Assembly: GCF_018613795.1 (NCBI RefSeq)
Contig: NZ_JAGGPN010000004.1
Span: 102,293 to 166,292, forward strand
Length of the DNA stretch: 64,000 nt
Origin: Arthrobacter sp. ISL-65
GTDB taxonomy: Bacteria; Actinomycetota; Actinomycetes; Actinomycetales; Micrococcaceae
Direction of reading: 5' to 3'
Shown: positions 17,238-26,029 of the stretch, in pieces
How the letters are laid out: the number at the start of each line of letters is the position of its first letter
Numbering within the stretch: the stretch's first letter is position 1
The notes under the pieces: model-generated
What the model was told of the DNA's origin: nothing
Seen by the model: the letters and a program-made list of their open reading frames with translations, nothing else
Databases searched by the model: none
Position numbers and translations under genes: made by a program

Positions 17238-18170
17238 TTAAACCCGCCGGTAGCAGAGGTCGAAAATCATCCGGCCGGCTTCGTGCGCCTTGCTCTCGAA
17301 GCTGGTGCGTATGCGGCCCTCGAACCGGGGCGCCCAGCCGCCTCTTTCGTCGATGCCCTCGTTAGGCCCCGTATGTTCCGTACTCACGGGCGCCCGTCCC
17401 TCCTTGACCGGCGCGCCGCCCACCAGCGACTCCACGCCGGTCTGCCACACGTGGGTCAGGGGACTCTCGGGACCGCTGCGCTCGCCGTGGTGAAGGTTTT
17501 CGAACGCCTCCGACCCGGCGAGGACGTCGCGGACGTGCACGGCGTAGTTGGACCAGTCTGTGGCGATGCGCCAAAGGCCGCCCGGCTTCAGCGCCTTCGC
17601 GGCGAGCTCGGCGAATTCGGGCTGGATCAGGCGGCGCTTGTGGTGCCGGGACTTGTGCCAGGGGTCGGGAAAGAAGACCCACAGCTCACTGACCGAGCCG
17701 GCCGGGAGCATGGTGGCCAGGACCTCGGGAGCGTTCGCCTCCACGACCCGCACGTTGGTCAAGCCACGGCTGTTGATCTTGATCATGGTGTTGGCCAGGC
17801 CGGGGGTATAGACCTCCACGGCGAGGAAGTCCGTGTCCGGGTTTTCCTCCGCGGCATGGCAGACGGCATCGCCCAGGCCTGAGCCGATCTCCACGATCAG
17901 CGGTGCCTTGCGCCCGAATTCGGCTTCGGCATCAAACGTGTAGTCGGGGTGGACCGAGGTGTTGGCAATATGGCGCGGCACGTCGATGGCCCAGCGGCCG
18001 GAGTGCTCCTCCCAGGCCGTCTGGCGGCGCCCCTGCAGCCGGGTTCCGCGGCGAACGAAGCTGACCGGCCGTCCACCGTAGGTTCCATAGGATGCCTGGC
18101 TTCCCGGCGTGACCGGCCGGGGCTGGTTCGGATTTGCCGGCGGCTGCGGGGATTCGGGAGATTCGCTCAT
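17238..18170 (-). CDS. trmB: tRNA (guanine-N7-)-methyltransferase
   Basis: This 310-residue SAM-dependent enzyme makes m7G46 in the tRNA variable loop. Seen: the SAM-binding IVEIGSGLGDAVC, the family motif VFFPDPWHKSRHHKRRL, and the C-terminal T-x-F-E motif (RTSFESKAHE). The N-terminal extension of about 60 residues, rich in Pro/Asn/Gln, is longer than in E. coli TrmB but common in actinobacteria. GGAAGGG precedes the ATG closely. Confidence 0.95.
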   Translation of the reverse strand: MSESPESPQPPANPNQPRPVTPGSQASYGTYGGRPVSFVRRGTRLQGRRQTAWEEHSGRWAIDVPRHIANTSVHPDYTFDAEAEFGRKAPLIVEIGSGLGDAVCHAAEENPDTDFLAVEVYTPGLANTMIKINSRGLTNVRVVEANAPEVLATMLPAGSVSELWVFFPDPWHKSRHHKRRLIQPEFAELAAKALKPGGLWRIATDWSNYAVHVRDVLAGSEAFENLHHGERSGPESPLTHVWQTGVESLVGGAPVKEGRAPVSTEHTGPNEGIDERGGWAPRFEGRIRTSFESKAHEAGRMIFDLCYRRV

Positions 18171-18226
18171 CCCTTCCAGAATAGTGGAGCCGATGGGACG
18201 TGGCTTTCACGTGGGCTGCCGGTTCG

Positions 18227-18616
18227 CTAGTATCCGCGCGGGATCGAAGGCAAGAGTATGCAGACGGCCTCCAAGCCCGCGAGTACGAGGCCGACAGCGC
18301 CGGTTCTGAATCCCGTGGAACGCCGAGGGGCTCGTCCCAGGGCGACGAGCCCAAAAATCAGGGAGAGCAATGTAAGGATCACTGGCGCCGTAAAGAAAAC
18401 AGTGCTTGCGACCCATTCCCTGCCGCTTCGTCCCCTGTCCGGTCGCGTGAACCACGAAACGAGCGAAGCAGGAAACATCGTCACCATCATGCTGGGCACG
18501 ACCAGCGCACCACACACGAGGCTGGCCACACCCATGCCCGAATCGTCAGGCGGCCGGTGGCCAAGACGGCGCCCCGGCAGCTGACCTCCGGACTCCGGTG
18601 TTTCTTGAAAGCTCAT
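18227..18616 (-). CDS. small membrane protein, DUF4190-like
   Basis: The protein has 129 residues with two hydrophobic segments (about 30-52 and 72-90) plus a C-terminal one (GLVLAGLEAVCILL). The arrangement GMGVASLVCGALVV ... LTLLSLIFGLVALGR ... GLVLAGLE is the usual pattern of DUF4190-type two-to-three helix proteins. ATG 18616 has a good GAGGAG site. Function unknown. Confidence 0.7.
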   Translation of the reverse strand: MSFQETPESGGQLPGRRLGHRPPDDSGMGVASLVCGALVVPSMMVTMFPASLVSWFTRPDRGRSGREWVASTVFFTAPVILTLLSLIFGLVALGRAPRRSTGFRTGAVGLVLAGLEAVCILLPSIPRGY

Positions 18617-18798
18617 GGTTCTCCTCGCGGACTCGGACCGCTGGCGGATTAGATCCGCACTTACCGCCCAGACTATTGCCCCCCCGGATACAGGAGATCC
18701 GTCCTGGGCCGGTATGTGGATAACCACACGTGGGGAGGCGCCGTCCGGGGATGGCTCGATCGCACAGGCCCACACAGCGCAACTGCAAGAATGGGCGG

Positions 18799-20097
18799 GT
18801 GATCGATGCCCAGAATTCACGCAGACACAGCAGCCGGCCGCAGCGCCCAGCCGTTAACACGGACACACTCGTGGATGCAGAAGCCGACGACGTTCCGGCC
18901 GCCGAACCCACTCGTGTGACCGGCCTCCGGGCCTTGGCGTACCTGGGCCTGTGCCTGGTGCTGATCGGGCTGAACCTGAGGACAGTGTTCTCCAGTTTTT
19001 CGGCTGTTCTCCCCGAGGTGACGTCCGACGCCGTCCTGCCCGGCTGGGCGGTGGTGGTGCTGACCACGGTGCCGGTCACCCTGCTCGGCGTCTTCGCGCC
19101 GCTGGCTCCGGTCCTGGCCCGCCGGTTCGGCGCCGAACGGGTGCTGCTGGGCGCCATGGCCGTCCTGACGGCCGGTCTGCTCCTGCGGCCGGCCGAGATC
19201 CCGGGCGCCGGGCACCTGCCGGCGCTGTTCGCCGGGACGGCCGCGTGCGGTGCCGCGATTGCACTGTGCAACGTCCTGCTTCCCGGGCTGGTGAAGCGGG
19301 ACTTTCCACACCGGCTCGGCCTGATGGGCGGGCTATACACCACGGCCATCTGCGCCTCCGCCGCCCTGGGTGCCGGCTTCACCTACCCCGTTTTCAGCGC
19401 TACCGGCCAGTGGACGTCGGCGCTGTGGTTCTGGGCGGTACCGGCCGCCGTCGTACTTCTGCTCCTCCTGCCGGTGGCCGTGCGGCAGCGGCACGGGCAG
19501 CACAAAGCGGTGCGGGACGGCGTGAACGTGTGGCGCTCGGCCGTGGCCTGGCAGGTCACGATCTTCATGGTGCTGCAGGCGATGATGTCATTCAGCGTCT
19601 TCGCCTGGCTCGCGCCGATCCTGCGCGAGCGCGGCGTGGACGGCGGAACGGCCGGGCTGATTGTGTCCGTGTCCATCGTGCTGCAGATGCTCGGCTCGCT
19701 GTTCGCTCCGGCACTCGCCGCCCGGTTTCGCGACCAGCGGGTTATCAACACCGTGGTGGCGCTCATGACTGGCGGCGGTTTTGCCCTCAGCATCTTCGGC
19801 CCGCTTGAGCTGATCTGGGTGTGGACGGGCTTGCTGGGGCTGGGCCAGGGGAGCCTCACCGCCGTTGCCCTGACGATGATCATGCTCCGGACCCGCGACG
19901 GGCACACTGCAGCCCACCTCTCCGGCATGATGCAGGGGGTGGGCTACGGGCTCGGCTCCACCGGCACGCTGCTGGTGGGTCAGCTGCACCAGGGCACCGG
20001 ATCCTTTGCTGCGGCGGGGCTCCTGTTCCTGGCCGTGGGTACGCTGGCCGCGGTGTTCGGCTACCGGGCCGGGCGGGACAGGTTCGTCGGCGGCTAG
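18799..20097 (+). CDS. MFS transporter, CynX/NimT type
   Basis: The 432-residue protein has 12 predicted helices. The first, ALAYLGLCLVLIGLNLRTVF, with the following SSFSAVLPEV, is the signature of the CynX/NimT group (cyanate or nitroimidazole export by homology; substrate here unknown). The start is uncertain: GTG 18799 is used, ATG 18730 would add 23 Arg-rich residues, and a GTG at 18871 is also possible. It is convergent with the next MFS gene across a very strong hairpin. Confidence 0.88.
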   Translation: MIDAQNSRRHSSRPQRPAVNTDTLVDAEADDVPAAEPTRVTGLRALAYLGLCLVLIGLNLRTVFSSFSAVLPEVTSDAVLPGWAVVVLTTVPVTLLGVFAPLAPVLARRFGAERVLLGAMAVLTAGLLLRPAEIPGAGHLPALFAGTAACGAAIALCNVLLPGLVKRDFPHRLGLMGGLYTTAICASAALGAGFTYPVFSATGQWTSALWFWAVPAAVVLLLLLPVAVRQRHGQHKAVRDGVNVWRSAVAWQVTIFMVLQAMMSFSVFAWLAPILRERGVDGGTAGLIVSVSIVLQMLGSLFAPALAARFRDQRVINTVVALMTGGGFALSIFGPLELIWVWTGLLGLGQGSLTAVALTMIMLRTRDGHTAAHLSGMMQGVGYGLGSTGTLLVGQLHQGTGSFAAAGLLFLAVGTLAAVFGYRAGRDRFVGG

Positions 20098-20108
20098 CGG
20101 CCCCATGT

Positions 20109-20160
20109 AGGTAGCAGCAGAGGGCGTTCTGATCGCTCAGAACGCCCTCTGCTGCTACCT
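20109..20160. terminator. bidirectional terminator, 24-bp perfect stem
   Basis: Arms 20109-20132 and 20137-20160 are exact reverse complements with a 4-nt loop TCGC. The element fills the short gap between two convergent transporter genes. Confidence 0.85.
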
Positions 20161-20171
20161 GGTTGGGTGGG

Positions 20172-21461
20172 TTAGTGAGTCAGGTCTTTGCCCTTGGTCT
20201 CGGGGATGGTGAAGATGAACGCCACACTGATGGCCAGCAGTACCACCGCGTAGACGTTGAACAGGTCCGGCATGTGGATGGTGGTGCCCAGCCACTGCTG
20301 CAGGTAGGGCGCCGTCCCGCCGAACACTGCAACGCAGATGGAGTACGGCACGCCCACGCCCACGGTGCGGATGCTCGTGGGGAACAGCTCGGCGTATACG
20401 GCCGGAACGATGGCGGCGCTCGCGGCGATGAAGATGAGCATCACGGACATGCTCACGGCCAGCTGCCAGGCGGAATCCTTCAGCAGCCACGTCATCGGGA
20501 AGTGCATCACGGCCGAACCGATCGCGCCGGCCCACAGCACCTTCTTGCGGCCGATCCGGTCCGACAGCTTGCCCCAGAACGGCAGGGCGGCAATGAACAC
20601 GATGTTGCCGACGACGCCGGCCCAGAGTGCCTCGCCGCGGTCGATCTTCAGCGCCGTGGTGGCATAGCTGGGGGCCACCACGCCCCAGATGTAGTAGATC
20701 ACCGTGAGGCCCACGGTCAGGCCGATCACCTGCAGCGCCTGCTTGCGGTACCGGACAATCTGCGGCCAGAGCGGGGCGCGCTTCTCCTTTGTGGTTTCGC
20801 CTTCGAACACGTCCGTCTCATGGAGCTTCGACCGCATGATCAGTGCGTACAGACCCATCGCGGCCCCGATCAGGAACGGGATGCGCCAGCCCCAGGCGTT
20901 CATGACCTCCGTGGTCAGTGCCATGTTAAGGACGGCGCCCAGCAGCGTGCCAAACAGGATCCCCACCGTGCCGGAGGTGTAGATCAGCGTGGCCCAGAAG
21001 CCGCGGTGTTCCCTGGGTGCCATTTCAGAAAGATAGGTCTGCGACGACGGCAGCTCGCCGCCGTGGGCCAGGCCCTGGACCAGCCGGGCCACCAGCAGCA
21101 TCAGCGACGCGAAGGCGCCGACGCTGGCGAACGTGGGGGCGATGCCGATCATGAGGCTGCCCAGCGACGCCAGGCCGACGGCGAGCGTCATGGACGCCTT
21201 GCGGCCCACCCGGTCACCGATCCAGCCGAACAGGAAACCGCCGAACGGACGGGCAACGAACCCGACGGCGAAGATCGCCAGCGTGGACAGCACTGCTGAA
21301 GCGGGGTCGGACTTGCTGAACAGCTGGCTGGCGATGAAGGGGGTGAAAGTGGCGTAGATGGCCCAGTCGTACCATTCGACGGCGTTTCCGATGCCGGTGC
21401 CGATGATGGTCTTGCGGGTCGTGATCCGGGCCTTGCGCTGGGCGTTGATGATGGCGGTCAT
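20172..21461 (-). CDS. MFS metabolite:H+ symporter (MHS family)
   Basis: This 429-residue, 12-helix transporter has the sugar/metabolite-symporter signatures GWIGDRVGRKASM (loop 2-3) and WGKLSDRIGRKKVLW (loop 8-9) and ends in PETKGKDL. This family imports organic acids, betaines or similar metabolites with protons. It lies 24 bp after the M20 amidohydrolase on the same strand, so a shared transcript and substrate pathway is likely: import a conjugate, then hydrolyse it. Confidence 0.9.
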   Translation of the reverse strand: MTAIINAQRKARITTRKTIIGTGIGNAVEWYDWAIYATFTPFIASQLFSKSDPASAVLSTLAIFAVGFVARPFGGFLFGWIGDRVGRKASMTLAVGLASLGSLMIGIAPTFASVGAFASLMLLVARLVQGLAHGGELPSSQTYLSEMAPREHRGFWATLIYTSGTVGILFGTLLGAVLNMALTTEVMNAWGWRIPFLIGAAMGLYALIMRSKLHETDVFEGETTKEKRAPLWPQIVRYRKQALQVIGLTVGLTVIYYIWGVVAPSYATTALKIDRGEALWAGVVGNIVFIAALPFWGKLSDRIGRKKVLWAGAIGSAVMHFPMTWLLKDSAWQLAVSMSVMLIFIAASAAIVPAVYAELFPTSIRTVGVGVPYSICVAVFGGTAPYLQQWLGTTIHMPDLFNVYAVVLLAISVAFIFTIPETKGKDLTH

Positions 21462-21485
21462 GGTTGTCTCCCTGAAATGGGCGGG

Positions 21486-22745
21486 CTAGAGAGCCGGAAT
21501 GGAAGCGGGGACCCGGGCGCCGGCGGCGGCCAGAGCATCCAGGCGGGTGATGGCGAGTTCCGCGTAGAGCGCGGCCCCGTCAGCCAGCACGCCGTCGTCG
21601 AACGTTGCGTACGGCGAGTGGTTGAACGGTGAGGTGGCGTGGTCCGCATCCTGCGGCACGGCGCTCAGCCCGACAAACGTGCCGGGCACCTCGGCCAGGA
21701 CCCGGGAGAAATCCTCGGAGCCGCTGAGCGGCGTGGCCCACCGCGAGAGCCGCGAGTCGCCGAACAGTTCGGTGATGACCTTTTCAGCGGTGTGTGTCTC
21801 GTCCTGGTCGGTGATGGTGAGGGGGTATTCCTGCTGGTGGTCCACGTCGACGTCGAGGCCGTGTGCCGCTGCGATGCCCTTGAGCAACCGTGGGACGGCA
21901 TCCATCATCCGCTGCCGGTTCTCCTCGGAGAACGTCCGGATAGTGGCCTCGATGCGGGCCGTTTCCGGGATGACGTTGCGCTTGGTGCCCGCGTGGAGGA
22001 CGCCGACGGAGAGGACCACGGGATCGAACATGTTGAACTGGCGCGTGACCATCACCTGCAGCGCCGTCACCATCTCGGCTGCGGCCGTCACCGGATCCTT
22101 GGCTGAATGCGGGGCGGAGCCGTGACCGCCCGCGCCGAGCACGGTGACCACCAGGCCGTCGGAGGCGCTGAGCATCACGCCGGGCTTGGTGCAGAACGTT
22201 CCGTGCGGCTCGAGGGAAGAGAAAACGTGCATGCCGTAGGCCGCGTCCACCCGCCGGCCGGGCGCGTCCAGGACACCTTCGCGGATCATGTAGCTCGCGC
22301 CGTCGAAGCCTTCCTCGCCGGGCTGGAACATCAGGACGACGTCGCCCGCCAGCCGGTGCCGCCGCTCGGCGAGGAGGGTGGCCGCGCCGGTGAGCATCGA
22401 GGTGTGGAGGTCGTGGCCGCAGGCGTGCATCGCGCCGTCGATGGTGGAGCTGTATCCGACGCCGGTCTTCTCCTGCACGGGCAGCCCGTCCATGTCCGCC
22501 CGGAGCAGCACGGCGGGCGCGGTACCTGACGATCCGTCAGCACGGACGGCCCCGCCGCGCAGAACTGCGGTGACCGACGTCGTCTCCTTGCCGAGGGTGA
22601 TTTCGTACGGCAGGCCCTCCAGTGCCTTCAGTACCTTTTCCTGCGTCCGCGGCAGCTGCAGTCCGATTTCGGGTTCCCGGTGCAGGCTGTGGCGGAACCG
22701 GGCAAGGTCTTCCTGCATGTGGCGGGCGTCTGCGGCAATCGGCAC
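21486..22745 (-). CDS. M20-family amidohydrolase (hippurate/IAA-amino-acid hydrolase type)
   Basis: This 419-residue M20D metallohydrolase cleaves N-acyl amino acids or related amides. Metal-site motifs are visible: HACGHDLHTSMLTGAA near residues 100-115, FQPGEEGFDGA near 140, and the dimerisation domain starting at SASDGLVVTVLGAGGHGSAP. It is first in a two-gene unit with the MFS symporter and divergent from the Lrp-type regulator across 100 bp, suggesting regulation by that protein. Confidence 0.93.
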   Translation of the reverse strand: MPIAADARHMQEDLARFRHSLHREPEIGLQLPRTQEKVLKALEGLPYEITLGKETTSVTAVLRGGAVRADGSSGTAPAVLLRADMDGLPVQEKTGVGYSSTIDGAMHACGHDLHTSMLTGAATLLAERRHRLAGDVVLMFQPGEEGFDGASYMIREGVLDAPGRRVDAAYGMHVFSSLEPHGTFCTKPGVMLSASDGLVVTVLGAGGHGSAPHSAKDPVTAAAEMVTALQVMVTRQFNMFDPVVLSVGVLHAGTKRNVIPETARIEATIRTFSEENRQRMMDAVPRLLKGIAAAHGLDVDVDHQQEYPLTITDQDETHTAEKVITELFGDSRLSRWATPLSGSEDFSRVLAEVPGTFVGLSAVPQDADHATSPFNHSPYATFDDGVLADGAALYAELAITRLDALAAAGARVPASIPAL

Positions 22746-22845
22746 GTGTTCTCCTCGTTGGTGGTCCGGTGCTGTGGGTCTATTCTGGAGTGGCCTGCTT
22801 CACATTCGGCCGAAGTGCTGGAAAGATGCAAAAGCCCGGGCCAAT

Positions 22846-23919
22846 ATGCAGGATTCGTGCACTGCCCTACAGAAGGGAAGACCGCTGGACGTCACGGAGG
22901 AGGACCTCGCGCTGATCAACGCCCTGCAGATCGCACCGCGGCTGAGCTGGGCGGAGGCCGCGGAGGTCCTGGGCGTGCACGCCACCACCCTGGCCGCGCG
23001 GTGGGAGCGCCTCACCGCCGCCGGTGCCGCCTGGGTCACGGCTCATCCGATGGGGGACCCCCAGAAGATGTGCCTCGCCTTCGTTGACGTCGAATGCGAA
23101 CTCCACCGCCGGGCGGAGGTCACCAAGGCTCTGGCGGCGGTGCCCGAGATCGTCACCGTGGAGGAGGCAGCGAGCAACCGGGACCTGATGCTGACGGTCA
23201 TCACCGGCTCCCTGCAGCACTTCACCGCTGTGGCGTCGAAGCTGCACGCCATCGAGGGGCTGGTCAAATACAAGACCTCACTGGCCACCCGGCTGCACAC
23301 CGGGGCCTACGCCTGGCGCATCAACGTCCTTAACCGCAGCCAGCTCCAGGCGCTCCGGGCACTCGCCGGTCCCGAGGCCGCAGCGTCGGCACCCTCGGCG
23401 GCGGTGGGGGAGCCGCTGCCCGCCAGCCACCTGGCGATCCTGCCGTTCCTGTCGACGGACGGCCGGGCGACGGCGGCGGAAATCGCCAGGGCGCTGGGCC
23501 GGCATCCGGCCACCGTGCAGCGCCAGCTGAACAGGGTGCTTGCCAGCGGCGTCCTCTCCTTCCGCTGCGAGATTGCACAGCGGTATTCGGGCTTCCCGGT
23601 CACCTGCCACTGGTTCGCCAACGTCCCGCCCGGCCAGCATGAAGCGGCGGCCGAGGAGCTCCGCAGCTTCCGGAACGTGCGGCTGAGCGCCTCCACCACC
23701 GGGCGCACCAACTTCGTCATCATCATGTGGCTGCAGTCGCTCGCTGATGTCATGACCGCTGAGCTGGCCCTTCAGCAGCGCATCCCGGGCATCGAGCTGG
23801 TGGAGAGCGTGGTCATGCTGAGGACGGTCAAGCGTGTGGGCTGGATGCTCAACCCTGATTCGACGGCCAGCGGCGACGTCGTCGCAGTGACCACCGGCGC
23901 CCCCGAGCTGGTGGGCTGA
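22846..23919 (+). CDS. Lrp/AsnC-family regulator with two modules
   Basis: The 357-residue protein is about twice the usual Lrp length. One helix-turn-helix (WAEAAEVLGVHATTLAARWE, near residue 35) is followed by an AsnC ligand-binding domain. A second helix-turn-helix (TAAEIARALGRHPATVQRQL, near 215) is followed by a second ligand domain. ATG 22846 is the best start seen, with a weak ribosome-binding site. It is divergent from the amidohydrolase/symporter pair and lies two bases before an MFS gene, so it probably senses an amino acid or its conjugate. Confidence 0.9.
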   Translation: MQDSCTALQKGRPLDVTEEDLALINALQIAPRLSWAEAAEVLGVHATTLAARWERLTAAGAAWVTAHPMGDPQKMCLAFVDVECELHRRAEVTKALAAVPEIVTVEEAASNRDLMLTVITGSLQHFTAVASKLHAIEGLVKYKTSLATRLHTGAYAWRINVLNRSQLQALRALAGPEAAASAPSAAVGEPLPASHLAILPFLSTDGRATAAEIARALGRHPATVQRQLNRVLASGVLSFRCEIAQRYSGFPVTCHWFANVPPGQHEAAAEELRSFRNVRLSASTTGRTNFVIIMWLQSLADVMTAELALQQRIPGIELVESVVMLRTVKRVGWMLNPDSTASGDVVAVTTGAPELVG

Positions 23920-23921
23920 CC

Positions 23922-25319
23922 ATGCGCGACTCTGCCGTATCCGCCCCTCCCGGCGCGGGGATCCTGCAGCGGCCCTACGTGCTGGTGACGGTGGGGGCCT
24001 GCGCCCTGGTGTTTCTCGCCGCGTTCGAGTCCCTCGCCGTCACCACCGTCATGCCCGTGGTGAGCCGGGAGCTGGGCGGGGCCGGCCTGTACGCGCTCGC
24101 CTTCGCGGGCCCGCTGGCCACCGGCGTGATCGGCATGGTGGGCGCCGGGAACTGGTCCGACAGGCGCGGGCCCGTCGGCCCGCTGCTCGCCTCCGTGGCG
24201 GTCTTCGCACTGGGCCTGCTCGTCGCGGGCACGGCCGGCACCATGTGGGCGGTGGTCGCAGGCCGGCTGGTGCAGGGGCTGGGCGGCGGCGCCATGACAG
24301 TGGCCCTGTACGTCGTGGTGGCCAGGGTCTATCCGGCCGTCCTGCACCCCAAGATCTTCGCCGCCTTCTCCGCCGCGTGGGTCATCCCGTCCCTCGTAGG
24401 GCCGTTCGCCGCCGGGCTTGTGGCCCAGCTGGCGAGCTGGCACTGGGTGTTCCTCGGAGTCGTCGTGCTGGTACTCCCCGCCCTGGCGATGCTCCTTCCC
24501 GCGCTGCGCGGCGTCCGGTCCGGCAACGCGAACGGGAACGGCAACGCGAACGGGAACGGTGCAGATGCGGCGGGCGGGCCGGTGCCCTGGGCGCTGGGGC
24601 GGCTGGCCTGGGCGGCCCTGGCAGCGCTTGCGGTGCTGGGCCTGAACCTGTCCTCCGGGCTTCCGGTGGCCGGACCGCTCGTGGCGGGGGCCGCCGTCGT
24701 GATTGCACTGCTGGCCGTCAGGCCGCTGGTGCCGCGCGGAACCCTGACCGCCCGCCGGGGCCTGCCCAGCGTGATCCTGATCCGCGGACTGGTTGCGGCC
24801 GGATTCTTCGGTGCCGAGGTGTACCTGCCGTACCTGCTTGTGGAGCGCTACGCCTTCTCGCCAACGTTCGCCGGCCTCACCCTGACCGGCGGGGCCCTCG
24901 CCTGGGCCGCGGCGTCAGGCGTCCAGAGCCGTCTGGGCGGGCGGCTGGGCAGCCCGGCCGCCGTGCGGATCGGCTCGGTGATGGTGCTGCTGGCGATTGC
25001 CCTGGCGCTGGTGACGACGGCGCTCGGCTGGCCGCCCGCCGTCGCGATTGCCGGCTGGGTCCTTGCCGGCGGCGGCATGGGGCTCGCGTATCCAAGGCTG
25101 AGCGTGATGACGCTGGCACTTTCCACGCCGGACACGGAAGGCTTCAACAGCTCCGCTATGTCTATTTCCGATTCCTTGGGTGGTGCCCTCGCGCTCGCCG
25201 CCACGGGAATCGTGTTCACGGCGTTTACGACGACGGCGGCCTCCTTCGCCGGCGTCTTCGTGCTGACCGCGGTGATCGCCGCCGCCGCGGTCGCCATAGC
25301 GCCCCGCGTCGCCCACTGA
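23922..25319 (+). CDS. MFS transporter (multidrug-efflux-like)
   Basis: The protein has 465 residues and 12-14 predicted helices; the first (VTVGACALVFLAAFESLAVTTVMPVV) resembles DHA2-type drug exporters. The central cytoplasmic loop (about residues 200-215) holds a two-copy 18-bp tandem repeat encoding Gly/Asn/Ala. It starts two bases after the Lrp-type regulator stop, so co-transcription is expected; a role in exporting an amino acid or analogue is inference. Confidence 0.9.
   Translation: MRDSAVSAPPGAGILQRPYVLVTVGACALVFLAAFESLAVTTVMPVVSRELGGAGLYALAFAGPLATGVIGMVGAGNWSDRRGPVGPLLASVAVFALGLLVAGTAGTMWAVVAGRLVQGLGGGAMTVALYVVVARVYPAVLHPKIFAAFSAAWVIPSLVGPFAAGLVAQLASWHWVFLGVVVLVLPALAMLLPALRGVRSGNANGNGNANGNGADAAGGPVPWALGRLAWAALAALAVLGLNLSSGLPVAGPLVAGAAVVIALLAVRPLVPRGTLTARRGLPSVILIRGLVAAGFFGAEVYLPYLLVERYAFSPTFAGLTLTGGALAWAAASGVQSRLGGRLGSPAAVRIGSVMVLLAIALALVTTALGWPPAVAIAGWVLAGGGMGLAYPRLSVMTLALSTPDTEGFNSSAMSISDSLGGALALAATGIVFTAFTTTAASFAGVFVLTAVIAAAAVAIAPRVAH
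24522..24557 (+). repeat. 18-bp tandem repeat x2 in MFS loop
   Basis: GGCAACGCGAACGGGAAC occurs at 24522-24539 and again at 24540-24557, encoding GNANGN twice in the central loop of the transporter. Confidence 0.9.
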
Positions 25320-26002
25320 GGCGCAACCAGCCGGAGTTTTTGTACAGATATCGCGACTTGAACCGCCTTGAAGTCGCGATACGTGTACAAAAACTCCAAT
25401 GAAGGGTCAGATGCGGGGAGGACCTTGTAGTACAGGTGGGTCACGGCATCGCCCTGGATCGCCGCGGTCTGCTCCAGCTTTACCGGGGCCGCCGCGAGGT
25501 TGTCGAAAAACCTGATGCCGCTGCCGAGGATCCACGGCGCCAGGTTCACCCTGATCTCCTCCACGAGCCCGGCGTCGATCGACTGCCGGATGATGTCCGG
25601 TCCGGCCACGGACACGTCCTTGTCCCCGGCCAGCGCGGTGGCGGTCTTGACTGCATCCGCAAACCCCGTGGTGACAAAGGTGTATGGGACGCCGTCGCGT
25701 GGCCAGCCGTCCGGGACCGAATGGCTGAGCACAACGATGGGGCAGTCGATGGGATGCCGGCCGCCCCAGCCGTCCGTCAGGTCGAAGATCCGGCGGCCCA
25801 CCAGCATGGCGCCGGCTGTGGACATGGTGCGCCGCAGGTGCATGGCGCTGGCTTCAGTCACGTGCCAGGTCATGTCCGGCCTGGCCGTGGGAACCTCCAC
25901 CGGGCCGTTGCCGTACCAGTCGAACAGGCCGTTGACGGAGTCGTCGGGGAGGGCGATAAAACCGTCCAGGGACATTGTCATCTCGGCGACCAACCTGGCC
26001 AT
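24848..26002 (-). CDS. dihydrofolate-reductase-family protein with read-through tail
   Basis: Residues 1-190 are a RibD/DHFR C-terminal-like reductase (AEMTMSLDGFIALPDDSVNG, GAMLVGRRIFDLTDGWGG, KDVSVAGPDIIRQSIDAGLV, ending near VTHLYYKVL). Proteins of this group (YyaP/YwjB type) reduce unknown small molecules with NADPH. The family normally stops near the position equal to 25420. Here the frame has no stop, runs through the terminator hairpin and then about 470 bases antisense to the MFS gene, giving 384 codons. A one-base shift at about 25415 would give a TGA at the expected place, so a frameshift or sequencing error is likely; the tail is probably not a real domain. Confidence 0.75.
   Translation of the reverse strand: MARLVAEMTMSLDGFIALPDDSVNGLFDWYGNGPVEVPTARPDMTWHVTEASAMHLRRTMSTAGAMLVGRRIFDLTDGWGGRHPIDCPIVVLSHSVPDGWPRDGVPYTFVTTGFADAVKTATALAGDKDVSVAGPDIIRQSIDAGLVEEIRVNLAPWILGSGIRFFDNLAAAPVKLEQTAAIQGDAVTHLYYKVLPASDPSLEFLYTYRDFKAVQVAISVQKLRLVAPQWATRGAMATAAAAITAVSTKTPAKEAAVVVNAVNTIPVAASARAPPKESEIDIAELLKPSVSGVESASVITLSLGYASPMPPPARTQPAIATAGGQPSAVVTSARAIASSTITEPIRTAAGLPSRPPRRLWTPDAAAQARAPPVRVRPANVGEKA
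25333..25397. terminator. long inverted repeat between MFS and DHFR-like genes
   Basis: Arms 25333-25359 and 25371-25397 (27 bp each) match except for two adjacent bases; the loop is 11 nt. The outer ends GGAGTTTTTGTACA / TGTACAAAAACTCC give a T-run on each strand, so it can terminate both convergent genes. It is unusually long for a terminator and is read through as coding by the DHFR-like frame. Confidence 0.8.
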
Positions 26003-26029
26003 CCGTGCGCTCCTCTCGATGGGCGGGGA

